Source: Chryseomicrobium palamuruense
GTDB taxonomy: Bacteria; Bacillota; Bacilli; Bacillales_A; Planococcaceae
NCBI RefSeq assembly: GCF_042649045.1
Contig: NZ_JBHSEF010000010.1
Location: 1 to 64,000 of the forward strand
Length of the DNA: 64,000 nt
Direction: 5' to 3'
The notes beneath the pieces were generated by a model that was not told the origin of the DNA, did no database searches, and saw only the letters and a program-made list of their open reading frames with translations. Of the stretch, positions 1 through 6,883 are shown one piece after another; the stretch's first letter is position 1; each line of letters opens with the position of its first letter. The translations under genes were made by a program, and so were the position numbers.

Positions 1-93
1 ATGCAAAATCAAATTTTGCATGGCATTTTCTTTTATAAGAAACAACGTGTTCACTATTTGACGCTTACGTTTGAAAAAGGCGGTGTGTCTTGA
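1..93 (+). CDS. istA: IstA transposase, 3' end only (cut by window edge)
   Basis: An open frame enters from the left edge and closes at TGA 91-93, giving about 30 C-terminal residues rich in basic and aromatic positions. The stop overlaps the ATG of the istB-type gene (TGATG), the usual translational coupling of istA and istB in IS21-family elements. The identity rests entirely on this position; the 30 residues themselves carry no diagnostic motif. The rest of the transposase lies outside the window. Confidence 0.55.
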   Translation: MQNQILHGIFFYKKQRVHYLTLTFEKGGVS

Positions 94-812
94 TGGAACT
101 ACTCATACAAGAATACGCAAAGCGATTGAAGCTCAGCTGGATACGTCAAAACTTTGATGAGATCGAGGCTACCTCGAATCAGGAATATCTACTTAAACTG
201 ATGGAGGCAGAAGTGCGTCAGCGTGAAGAACGGCGCACAAACCTCCTCTTTACTCAATCGCTCTTACCGCCGTTACCGAGCGTTGAATTCAAATGGGATG
301 ATATTGAGTACACTCAAGGGCTGAATCGCGAATACTTTTTAAACAGAGAATTCATGGAGAACAAAGAGAACCTGATTTTCTATGGAGGCGTGGGCACGGG
401 CAAAACCTTTCTATCCACAAAGATCGGCTTAAATGCGATTCAAGAGACTGGATTAAACGTTCGTTTCTACACCATCGCAGGATTGGTGAACAAGTTGATG
501 GATTTACATGAGAGAGGCACTTTGGGGAAGTTCTACAAACAGCTAGAGAAGGTCGATTTATTGATACTGGATGAGCTAGGGTATATCCCGCTACACAAGA
601 GTGGCGCAGAATTACTCTTCCAAGTGATTAGCATGTGTTATGAGAGAAAGAGTCTGATCATTACAACGAACCTACGGTTCAGTGAGTGGAACCATGTGTT
701 TGGAGACCCTATTTTGACCGAGGCCGTAATCGATCGTTTAATTCATCACTCACATCTCGTCGTCTTTAAAAGGCCGAGCAATCGAATGAAAGAATCATTG
801 ATGAATAACTAA
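93..812 (+). CDS. istB: IS21-family helper ATPase IstB (DnaC-like)
   Basis: A 239-residue AAA+ helper ATPase that in IS21-type elements works with the IstA transposase to select and activate target DNA. A Walker A motif GGVGTGKT lies near residue 97 and Walker B LLILDELGY near residue 152, followed by the sensor-like IITTNL and a C-terminal RPSNR segment, all typical of IstB/DnaC proteins. Length matches the family (about 240-260). The start is ATG 93, overlapping the upstream stop; GTGTCTTGATG carries no strong ribosome site, fitting coupled translation. The frame is intact, so the element may still supply this helper function if istA outside the window is intact. Confidence 0.92.
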   Translation: MELLIQEYAKRLKLSWIRQNFDEIEATSNQEYLLKLMEAEVRQREERRTNLLFTQSLLPPLPSVEFKWDDIEYTQGLNREYFLNREFMENKENLIFYGGVGTGKTFLSTKIGLNAIQETGLNVRFYTIAGLVNKLMDLHERGTLGKFYKQLEKVDLLILDELGYIPLHKSGAELLFQVISMCYERKSLIITTNLRFSEWNHVFGDPILTEAVIDRLIHHSHLVVFKRPSNRMKESLMNN

Positions 813-831
813 ATATGGTGGAGAGATGCAT

Positions 832-866
832 TTGGCAAGCAACATTTTTAATTGCCATTTCACACA
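832..866 (-). repeat. possible right end of the IS21-type element
   Basis: Read on the minus strand, this stretch starts TGTGTGAAATGGCAATTAAA. It resembles in layout the TGTATTTCGCAA ends of the 280-bp element at 1296-1575, and IS21-family ends usually begin with TG. It lies about 20 bases after the istB stop, where an element end is expected. The left end is not in the window, so the match cannot be confirmed. Confidence 0.3.
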
Positions 867-879
867 TTTCTTAAAAAAA

Positions 880-1025
880 GTACCTGTGCACGGAACAATT
901 CAACACAATTTGCATGAATGAAGAGAGAAGCTTGATATGACGGGCTTTCTCTCTCATATTTATAAAATTGTAGTAAATAAATTGAATCGTTTGATACACA
1001 GGTACCTAAAAGGGAAATTCTGGAA
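880..1025 (+). repeat. dispersed repeat family A, copy 1
   Basis: About 146 bp, beginning GTACCTGTGCACGGAACAAT and carrying its imperfect inverse (GTTTGATACACAGGTAC) before a conserved tail CTAAAAGGGGAATTNTGGAAT. An internal hairpin pairs GAGAGAAGC with GCTTTCTCTC. Two further copies lie at 5400-5545 and 5582-5726, beside a RAYT transposase gene. Size, terminal inverted repeats and lack of coding content suggest a MITE or REPIN-like element. The apparent small reading frames here are not supported as genes. Confidence 0.8.
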
Positions 1026-1035
1026 TGTGTTCAGG

Positions 1036-1230
1036 TGCCCCAGCTGGAATCCGGGGACGATCTCTCTCTGCGGGGACCTTCTCTATCCGAACGCTGCCTG
1101 TCAGTTTTCTCGAACCTCTCCTCCGATCTCCTCTGCCATCCTCTCATCAAACTTCTTCTACACATCCAGATATTCCACTTGCGATAACGCCCTGTTATGG
1201 AAACCCCTCTACAGAGCCGTTCATAACTAG
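1036..1230 (+). repeat. dispersed element X, copy 1 (upstream of darT)
   Basis: A non-coding stretch of about 190 bp that is clearly related to 3515-3710. Both contain a GGGGACCTTNTCTCTCCGAA-like block near the 5' side and a CACTTRCGATAACGCCC block followed by AAACCC(C/A)TCTA(C/A)AGAG near the 3' side, separated by a C/T-rich middle. Both copies have the same orientation and each lies just upstream of a defence-type operon (darTG here, the ATPase pair at 3829). I do not recognise the element. Confidence 0.65.
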
Positions 1231-1295
1231 CTTCTAGTTCTCGTTGCCGAACGGGTATGATAAAATAACCTTAATAGGTTACAGATGAGGTGGCT

Positions 1296-1575
1296 TGTAT
1301 TTCGCAATTGAAAAGTAAGCCACTTTCGCAATCATTAAGTAAGCCACTAAAAATTCTCTGTATCCTTGAAATGTACAAGTGGGCTTTATTTGGAGAAGTG
1401 AGCATGATAGCGTAGTAAAGGCGTGAAACTATGTGGCAAGCCTTTCACGAGAGATTCATGCTCACAGAGGCTCCATGTCAAGCCTATTAACACATAAAAT
1501 CAATTACAGCTCTCGTGCACAGAGTGGCAAATAATTTGAGTAGCGTTTTGGCTTACTTTTCAGTTGCGAAATACA
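1296..1575. mobile_element. 280-bp IS21-type non-autonomous element (MITE) with 6-bp target duplication
   Basis: The ends are 26-bp near-perfect inverted repeats: TGTATTTCGCAATTGAAAAG at 1296 and its inverse ending ATACA at 1575, with one mismatch in 26 positions. The left end carries a second, internal copy of the end repeat (TTCGCAAT...AAGTAAGCCACT at 1301-1324 and 1325-1348), a feature of IS21-family ends. GTGGCT occurs directly outside both ends (1290-1295 and 1576-1581), a 6-bp target-site duplication. No transposase is encoded; the resident istAB could act in trans, but that is inference. The insertion point is the start codon region of darT, and the interior holds structured element copy 1. 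Confidence 0.85.
1382..1484 (+). ncRNA. structured element, copy 1 (possible RNA)
   Basis: Three nested stems: GGCTT/AAGCC (1382-1386 with 1480-1484), TGGAG/CTCCA (1391-1395 with 1471-1475) and GTGAGCATGA/TCATGCTCAC (1398-1407 with 1456-1465), then an inner hairpin AAAGGC/GCCTTT (1417-1422 with 1440-1445). The copy at 5287-5391 has different bases in all three outer stems yet pairs in the same way, while the joining loops (TATT, AR, AGAGG, TGTC) and the apical TAGCGT are the same. Such covariation points to selection on a folded RNA or single-stranded DNA. It is not recognised as a known RNA family. Whether it is transcribed, and from which strand, is unknown. Confidence 0.6.
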
Positions 1576-2202
1576 GTGGCTCGTTTGCCCGAAAATACAC
1601 TGCTATATCATATCACCCATATCACCAATCTACAGTCGATCATTGAACAAGGTGCCTTAATGTCTCATGCACGTATTAGACTAAATACATTATCTTATAA
1701 AGACGTAGCCAATCAAGATGTACAATCAAGGAGAAATCGGACAAGAATTCCGGTAGGTACTGGAGGCAACTTGCATGATTATGTGCCTTTTTATTTTGCC
1801 CCTCGCTCACCTATGTTGTATGTGCTATATATGCAACAAATTCCTCAAGACGATCTCGTTTACTTGATGACAAATACAGAAGTGGTTCAAAGACAATGTC
1901 CGAACTTCGTTTTTACGGATGCTCATGCGATCCGAAGATTGACGAACTTCTTTACAGATCTAGAGGATTTGAACCGAATTGATTGGGGTACGATGCGTGC
2001 CACGGTTTGGACAGATACAGATGAGGATCCCAATAGAAAAGCAAGAAGACAGGCGGAATTTTTAGTGCACAATGACGTTCCTCTCTCTGCTTGTATAGGA
2101 TTTGCTGTATATAGCGTTGAAACGAAACAGAAGGTGGAGGCCATGTTAAAAGAAGCTGGCCTATCGTTGCCAGTTGCCGGTCGTCGTCAATTTTACTTCT
2201 AG
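1576..2202 (+). CDS. darT: DarT-type DNA ADP-ribosyltransferase toxin
   Basis: A 208-residue DUF4433/DarT protein; DarT uses NAD+ to ADP-ribosylate thymidine in single-stranded DNA and is toxic unless DarG reverses it. Family signatures are YHITHITNLQSII near the N-terminus, the DYVPFYFAPRSPMLY block near residues 70-85 and QAEFLVHND, which holds the catalytic glutamate, near residue 160. Before insertion of the 280-bp element the natural start was probably the GTG now at 1576, which lies in the target duplication; a TTG at 1564 inside the element could add four residues. No Shine-Dalgarno sequence precedes either start, so translation is probably weak or lost. DarG follows 14 bases downstream. 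Confidence 0.85.
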   Translation: MARLPENTLLYHITHITNLQSIIEQGALMSHARIRLNTLSYKDVANQDVQSRRNRTRIPVGTGGNLHDYVPFYFAPRSPMLYVLYMQQIPQDDLVYLMTNTEVVQRQCPNFVFTDAHAIRRLTNFFTDLEDLNRIDWGTMRATVWTDTDEDPNRKARRQAEFLVHNDVPLSACIGFAVYSVETKQKVEAMLKEAGLSLPVAGRRQFYF

Positions 2203-2216
2203 AGGAGGTGGAGAAA

Positions 2217-3249
2217 ATGATTCAATCCGTCAAAGGCAATCTACTTGAAGACCCAGCAGAAGCCTATGTAAATACAGTGAATACCGTCGGTGTGATGGGC
2301 AAGGGGATTGCTCTTCAGTTCAAGCAGGCCTTCCCTGATGTATTTAAACAATATGCGAAAGACTGTAAGAAGGGTCTAGTGGAGGTAGGGAAGATGCATA
2401 ACGTTCAGGTGGAAGGATTAGCTGCCCCTAAGTATGTGATTAATTTTCCTACAAAAGAACATTGGCGCAATCCATCAAAACTTGAATATATCCAGGAGGG
2501 TTTACAAGATTTAGTCAGAGTTGTGCAGGATCTGAAGATCACATCCATTGCATTGCCTCCTCTTGGATGTGGAAATGGTGGACTGGATTGGCAAGTTGTA
2601 CGACCGTTGATTTTAGAAGCTTTTCAACCCCTAGATGTAGAGGTGCATCTTTATGAGCCTCAAGGTACAACCCCCGATAGATGAGATGATTGTTCGAACA
2701 AATAAACCCAAAATGACCATGGGAAGAGCCTTGTTGTTGGCGGCCATGTCTCGTTATGCTGGTCCTGGTTATCGGATGTCGTTGTTGGAAGTTCAAAAGA
2801 TTGCTTACTTCTTGCGCGAAGTAGGCGCCTTGCCCAAACTTCAGTTTGAAAAAAATCAATTTGGCCCCTATTCAGAAGGGTTGAACCATGTGCTTCAAGT
2901 GATGGAAGGTCATTATATACGAGGATATGGCGACAGAACACAAGGGGCAGAAATCTATTTAGTAGAGGGCGCGGCAGAAGAGGCCGAGAAGTTTTTGACG
3001 GAAAATGCGGAAGCCTTGAAATATTTACAGCGAGTTGCCGATTTGATCTATGGTTTTGAAACTCCTTATGATCTAGAGTTGTTATCCACAGTTGGATGGA
3101 TTTTAAAAGAAGAGCCGACTAAGGTAAATGATAAACATTTCGTTCTTCAATCGGTACAAGATTGGAACGAAAGAAAGAAAAGAATATTCCCTGAGAACCA
3201 CATTCTGCAGGTTTGGGATTACCTTGTGCATGAGGTGAATTTCAATTAA
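2217..3249 (+). pseudogene. darG: DarG antitoxin split by a one-base frameshift
   Basis: DarG removes the ADP-ribose that DarT places on DNA. The first part (2217-2684, 155 residues) is a macrodomain with VNTVGVMGKGIALQFK near residue 20 and PPLGCGNGGLDW near residue 115. It stops just after LYEPQG. The second part continues in the +1 frame (PIDEMIVRTNKPKMT onwards to 3249) and is the DarG C-terminal domain, including a SocA/DUF4065-like region. Removing one C from the C5 run at 2671-2675 joins both into one 343-residue frame, matching full-length DarG (about 350). The ATG at 2653 inside the first part could start the second as a separate protein. The macrodomain alone may keep de-ADP-ribosylating activity. 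The start at ATG 2217 follows AGAGGAGG. Confidence 0.85.
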
Positions 3250-3258
3250 AGGGAAACT

Positions 3259-3289
3259 AGTGATCGTCTTCTGTAGGCGGTCACTTTTT
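3259..3289 (+). terminator. terminator after darTG
   Basis: AGTGATCGTC pairs with GGCGGTCACT around a TTCTGTA loop and is followed by a short T run, ten bases after the darG stop. Confidence 0.75.
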
Positions 3290-3384
3290 AGTAAGGTGTA
3301 TTATAAAGTTTTCTGATATTTAAATAAAAAAGTGATGTAATTTTATGTGTTGGAGAAATTTGCTATATTGATAAGTGGTTAAAA

Positions 3385-3514
3385 ACAGGTGTCACCCAAA
3401 AAAATCAGATTATTCTCAACAATTGTATGGATATGCCATATGACCCTTGCTATGACAGGGGTAGCTGGATCTCTATAAATTGTGTGTAAATAGTGTGGGT
3501 GACAGGCACCAAAT
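3385..3514 (+). repeat. dispersed repeat family B, copy 1
   Basis: About 130 bp, starting ACAGGTGTCACCC and ending GGGTGACAGGCACCAAATGG, so the ends are inverted repeats. It contains a conserved CAGATTATTC block and an internal hairpin (CCCTTG/CAGGGG). It matches 19008-19140 along its length and, more loosely, 56827-56943. No coding content. GGTGACAGGCACC-type palindromes are the sort of sequence that accompanies RAYT genes, and a RAYT lies at 5883; the link is inferred. Confidence 0.75.
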
Positions 3515-3710
3515 GGGAACCGGAGACATCGAACTTCTCTGGGGACCTTTTCTCTCCGAAATCTATTTATAAATCCTAATAATAATCCGCTCCTTTCGAG
3601 CTGCACATCTCTTCTGATCTTCTCTCCTCAATACTCTTCCATTTTCTTTCATACCCCACTTACGATAACGCCCAATTATGTAAACCCATCTAAAGAGGCA
3701 CATGATTAAA
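3515..3710 (+). repeat. dispersed element X, copy 2 (upstream of ATPase pair)
   Basis: The partner of 1036-1230 in the same orientation, sharing the GGGGACCTT...CTCCGAA and CACTT(A/G)CGATAACGCCC blocks. The two copies bracket the darTG module as direct repeats about 2.3 kb apart. It abuts family B copy 1. Confidence 0.65.
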
Positions 3711-3798
3711 TTTATTATAAATGGAGTGAAATAAAAACGTATAATCCGTTTATAATTGTATAATATGTTTAAAAGTCATATAATAAACATAATATATA

Positions 3799-3814
3799 TA
3801 CGTAAATATCGTAT
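3799..3814 (+). promoter_or_regulatory. 16-nt box shared by both ATPase operons
   Basis: TACGTAAATATCGTAT ends 14 bases before the GTG start at 3829. The paralogous operon starting at 35651 (minus strand) has TACGTGAAATTCGTAT, identical in 13 of 16 positions, 45 bases upstream of its start. Surroundings in both are very AT-rich. It could be an operator or part of a promoter; its function is inferred only from conservation. Confidence 0.5.
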
Positions 3815-3828
3815 GGAGATGATGTAAT

Positions 3829-4971
3829 GTGAAAATCTTAAAGATGAGGATAGATGGTCTTTTCCTATTTGATGAGGGAATCGACCTCGATTTTGTTGCA
3901 AAGCAGCGTGTCACAGAACAGAACGATGCAGGGCTCTCCCACATTTTTGGCAATCTCTATCGACAGAATGTCGTCGGTATCATCGGGATCAACGCATCCG
4001 GCAAGACCACGGTCCTCAAGGCGTTGTCCTTCGTGATGGACATCTTTGAAAAGCAAGGGAAGCTGAATGACGAGAAATATGAGTTCCTAGCGAACGAAGA
4101 ACATTTTCAAGTCGAAGTGTATTTTAAGTTCGAGGGTGACAAGTTGATGAAGATCCAATCGCTCGTCACACGAAATAGACAGGACCAGATGATCTTTGAG
4201 GAAGAAAAGATCTGGGTGAAAAAGATAGGCAAGGTGAAAAAACTGCTCTATACATTTTCGGACAAACATCTTCTGAAGGTGAGAAGTAGAGAGGACTCTC
4301 CTTATCTGGCTGATGACATGAGTATGATCATTGCCTACATGAAGAAACAGGAACCAAGAGAGATCATCGATCTGATCAGTGAGACGAACAAGAACGTCAT
4401 GAAGGCGGCTGGGCAGATTCCTGTAGAGATGGTCAATTTTCTGGACAAGAGTATTGACTATTTGACAGAAGAACGGGATGCAAACCACCACGTGACTATC
4501 CGTCTGAAGTTCAAGGGACAAGACCAAGAGATCTATTTGACCAATCATCAGCATCTAGAAGCGTACCTGTCATCTGGAACCATCAAAGGACTGAATGTCT
4601 TGGCCGCAGTAGAAAAGGTGTTCCGGAGCGGCGGCATGTTGATCATGGATGAGATTGAGAACCATTTCAATAAAGAGGTCGTCCGCACGATTGTAAACTT
4701 CTTCCGAAACGAGCGTATCAATCCCAAAGGGGCCATGTTAGTATTCACGACTCATTATTCCGAACTGTTGGATGACTTTGAACGCAATGATAGTATCTAT
4801 ATCTCCCTGAAAGAGGACAAGCTCCGCATCAGAAATCTGAATGATCTGTTCAACCGAAGTGACTATAAGAAGAGCGAGGTCTATCAGAGCAGCTATGTAG
4901 GACCGACTGCACCTGCTTATGATGCCTATATGGACTTGAAGAGATACCTGCAACAGGTGCATAGCACATGA
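3829..4971 (+). CDS. AAA/ABC-type ATPase of a two-gene defence-like module (copy 1)
   Basis: A 380-residue ATPase of the AAA_15/AAA_21 group. Walker A GINASGKT lies near residue 53, an ABC-type signature SSGTIKG near 247, Walker B LIMDEIENH near 271 and an H-loop TTHYSE near 306. Related ATPases in AbiL, RloAB, PARIS and OLD-type systems sense phage or control a partner nuclease. A close paralogue is at 34413-35651, sharing the N-terminal KILKMRI/EGL start and all motifs. The GTG start follows GGAGATGAT. The stop overlaps the ATG of the next gene (ATGA), so the two are coupled. This ATPase looks intact while its partner is truncated. Confidence 0.8.
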   Translation: MKILKMRIDGLFLFDEGIDLDFVAKQRVTEQNDAGLSHIFGNLYRQNVVGIIGINASGKTTVLKALSFVMDIFEKQGKLNDEKYEFLANEEHFQVEVYFKFEGDKLMKIQSLVTRNRQDQMIFEEEKIWVKKIGKVKKLLYTFSDKHLLKVRSREDSPYLADDMSMIIAYMKKQEPREIIDLISETNKNVMKAAGQIPVEMVNFLDKSIDYLTEERDANHHVTIRLKFKGQDQEIYLTNHQHLEAYLSSGTIKGLNVLAAVEKVFRSGGMLIMDEIENHFNKEVVRTIVNFFRNERINPKGAMLVFTTHYSELLDDFERNDSIYISLKEDKLRIRNLNDLFNRSDYKKSEVYQSSYVGPTAPAYDAYMDLKRYLQQVHST

Positions 4972-5219
4972 GTTCGCACGAACTGATTGCCTGTCTATGT
5001 GAGGGAGCAATGGAGAAGGCGATCGTAGAGATCTTACTGGACAACAAGAGGCTAATCTTTGAGCGGGAGCAACTCTTGGAAGAAGAGGTTCTTCGCTGTC
5101 GCAGTGCAAAAAACTTTGAGAGAGACCATCTAAATAAGACGACCAATGAGAAAATAACGGTCTACCGTATTCTTGATTCCAAAAAGGAAAATTTTAGTCA
5201 AGTCCATAATCTTGTGTAA
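4968..5219 (+). pseudogene. RloB-like nuclease partner, truncated after 83 residues
   Basis: The 83 residues align with the first half of the 185-residue partner at 33863-34420: both begin with ACxCEG followed by EILLD, then EVxxxxxA, and reach V(Y/I)R(I/V)LDS(K/P)KE. CEG and LDS look like the first acidic motifs of a Toprim/RloB-type nuclease; the third region (RPEIEILL in the full copy) is missing here. The frame ends at 5219 and a terminator follows at once, so no hidden remainder was found. Probably a dead or altered effector; whether the short form folds is unknown. Confidence 0.7.
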
Positions 5220-5246
5220 AAACAACAGGGTAGATGAATTTCCATG

Positions 5247-5274
5247 AACGGTCCATATGGACCGTTAATTTTTT
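5247..5274 (+). terminator. terminator after truncated nuclease gene
   Basis: A perfect 20-base palindrome, AACGGTCCATATGGACCGTT, followed by AATTTTTT. Confidence 0.75.
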
Positions 5275-5286
5275 GATACATCATTT

Positions 5287-5391
5287 CAACTTTATTCGGA
5301 GAGGCGTAGGTGATAGCGTGCTGTTCGCCGCGTGATCCTCTCACGTGGCGCATCACGCTGTCCTCACCTGCGCAGAGGCTCCGTGTCAAGT
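5287..5391 (+). ncRNA. structured element, copy 2 (possible RNA)
   Basis: Nested stems AACTT/AAGTT (5287-5291 with 5387-5391), CGGAG/CTCCG (5296-5300 with 5378-5382) and GCGTAGGTGA/TCACCTGCGC (5303-5312 with 5363-5372), then a long GC-rich inner hairpin built around GCGTG/CACGC. Stem sequences differ from copy 1 at 1382 but pairing is kept, and the loops TATT, AG, AGAGG, TGTC and TAGCGT are the same. Unlike copy 1 it has no IS21-type ends around it, so the element is independent of that insertion. It sits between the terminator at 5247 and a family A repeat at 5400. Confidence 0.6.
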
Positions 5392-5399
5392 TAAAATCG

Positions 5400-5545
5400 G
5401 TACCTGTGTACGGAACAATTCAACACAATTTGCATAAATGAAGAGAGAGGTTTGATATGACGGGGTTTCTCTCTCATAACCATAAAATTATAGTAAATAG
5501 TCAGAATCGTTTGGTACACAGGTACCTAAAAGGGGAATTATGGAA
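5400..5545 (+). repeat. dispersed repeat family A, copy 2
   Basis: Starts GTACCTGTGTACGGAACAAT, has the internal GAGAGAGG/TTTCTCTC hairpin and ends CACAGGTACCTAAAAGGGG plus the ATTATGGAAT tail. It is head-to-tail with copy 3, with 36 bases between them. Confidence 0.8.
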
Positions 5546-5581
5546 TTTTTCCGCATGAACCAATTGGAGACAGGAAAAAAA

Positions 5582-5726
5582 GTACCTGTGCACGGAACAA
5601 TTCAACACAATTTGCATAAAAAAAGAGGAGCTTGATATAAGAGGCTTTATCTCACATATTTATAGAATTGTAGTGAATTGACTGAGTAGTTTGGTACACA
5701 GGTACCTAAAAGGGGAATTCTGGAAT
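5582..5726 (+). repeat. dispersed repeat family A, copy 3
   Basis: Starts GTACCTGTGCACGGAACAAT and ends CACAGGTACCTAAAAGGGG plus ATTCTGGAAT. Like copy 1, it is preceded by a run of A residues. It lies 156 bases from the 3' end of the RAYT gene. Confidence 0.8.
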
Positions 5727-5799
5727 ATTTTCACGCGCATCCTTCAGACTTTTTTAACACTGATTCTCTTCCATCTAGTAATACCTCTGACACCAGTGA

Positions 5800-5828
5800 A
5801 AATTCCCACTTCGCAAAAGTGGGAATTT
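5800..5828. repeat. 12-bp stem hairpin near RAYT
   Basis: AAATTCCCACTT pairs perfectly with AAGTGGGAATTT around five bases. No T run follows on the plus strand. It could be a REP-like hairpin used by the adjacent RAYT, or a terminator-like structure for leftward transcription from 5883. Confidence 0.45.
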
Positions 5829-5882
5829 CTACCTGATAAAAGTAAGGACTCGTGCTCCCTTAAAGCACAATAAGCCCCCATG

Positions 5883-6569
5883 TTACTCCAAATCATCCCG
5901 CTCACCCTCCGCAGCTCCCTGCATCACTCGCCCACGCCACAAGAATCCACCCTTTTCATACAGCAGATCCATCTTCTCATCGACCACCTCGTGCGGGTCC
6001 TCATCCGCGAGGAACCTGTTCTGCAACACGAACTGGCAATACCCTAGCCGCGTGTGCGGATACGGGAACGGCATCATCTTTGGGAGAAGGTCCACGTCCA
6101 GGAAGCGGGGAGGGTCATTCCGTGTCTCGGCATAGTAGGGGAACGAACTATATGGATAGTCCTCGAGCTGGGTAACCATCGGCACGCTGGTTTCGATCGG
6201 ATTCCGGTGGATGTATCCACTCGTATGGAGCAGGTCGAGGATACTTGGTACCTCCTTCGCCCAGTACCGCCGCTGGTAGATGCGGCCGACATGACCACGA
6301 CTGTGACGGTAGACGTCGCTGTAGCGCCGGTTCACAAGGCGCATGATCTTACTGATGTCGCCAGCCTCCGCTCGGATGAGCACGTGGTAATGGTTCGTCA
6401 TGAAGCAGAACGCGAGCATCCGAAAAGGCACGAGGTCATACGTATAGTCGAATGCACGCATCAACTCCCGCATGTCCCGAGGCGTCTCAAATATGTAGCG
6501 CCGATTGTTCCCTCTCAAGATACAATGATAGAAACTGTTCGGATTGAATTCTCGTCTTCGTTTTGGCAC
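5883..6569 (-). CDS. REP-associated tyrosine transposase (RAYT, Y1/IS200-like)
   Basis: A 228-residue Y1-family single-stranded DNA transposase. The metal-binding histidines are in NHYHVLI (residues 59-65) and the catalytic tyrosine in SGYIHRNP (Y119), with the family's FYHCILRGNNR opening. RAYT proteins are usually domesticated single-copy genes that move REP or REPIN hairpins. Here two family A repeats and a 12-bp-stem hairpin lie directly beyond its 3' end, supporting that role. The GTG start at 6569 has GGAGGTGG upstream. The acidic C-terminus beyond residue 190 is unremarkable. No intact IS ends were seen around it. Confidence 0.88.
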   Translation of the reverse strand: MPKRRREFNPNSFYHCILRGNNRRYIFETPRDMRELMRAFDYTYDLVPFRMLAFCFMTNHYHVLIRAEAGDISKIMRLVNRRYSDVYRHSRGHVGRIYQRRYWAKEVPSILDLLHTSGYIHRNPIETSVPMVTQLEDYPYSSFPYYAETRNDPPRFLDVDLLPKMMPFPYPHTRLGYCQFVLQNRFLADEDPHEVVDEKMDLLYEKGGFLWRGRVMQGAAEGERDDLE

Positions 6570-6883
6570 TTACTCCACCTCCCATGACTTGTGATAAGTT
6601 GAACCATACCACAACCTAAAATTGCGTGCAGGACGTCAAAATTTTATTTTGGAAGGCAAAATCGACTGAAAATGAAATTGTTTGAAGGACTTTTTTGTAT
6701 GTTGATAAATTCCTCATATTTCTAGAGAAGCACAAATGGCGCCCTGTCTCAGTTTTCAAAAAAGTTGTGTTTCATTCAATCATAATTCGATTTTTACACA
6801 ATCAAGTTTTCAAATTCAACCCACCTTTTACAAGAATTTTATCGCGTGCTACACTCCTCCAAACAACCCGAGGAGGAACCCCT
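6570..6883. other. intergenic, no gene seen
   Basis: A 314-bp AT-rich gap between divergent genes. An open frame extends upstream from the comM-type gene to 6695 but its composition is unlike the gene body and an AGGAGG at 6871 marks the real start, so it is treated as non-coding. No clear promoter could be fixed. Confidence 0.5.

Noticed and set aside
937..1237. two overlapping frames of 97 and 70 codons
   Set aside because: They lie across repeat A and element X, which recur elsewhere without keeping the frames; no ribosome site.
1382..1484. retron-type msr-msd RNA
   Set aside because: No reverse transcriptase gene is near either copy, and the nested stems and loops do not show the expected retron layout.
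1382..1484. plain Rho-independent terminator
   Set aside because: No T run follows either copy, and the conserved joints between three covarying stems are more than a terminator needs.
2653..2684. programmed +1 frameshift in darG
   Set aside because: No slippery stop-codon context or stimulator typical of +1 sites was seen; the C5 run fits a simple one-base insertion better, although slippage stays possible.
3829..5219. calling the ATPase pair PARIS (AriA/AriB)
   Set aside because: The partner is much shorter than AriB and its motif order looks closer to RloB; the evidence supports only a related two-gene module.
6054..6587. 177-codon plus-strand frame
   Set aside because: It is antisense to the RAYT gene, which has the full Y1 transposase motif set.
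6695..6883. 63-codon N-terminal extension of the comM-type gene
   Set aside because: AGGAGG stands directly before ATG 6884, where YifB/ComM homology begins; the extension has non-coding composition.
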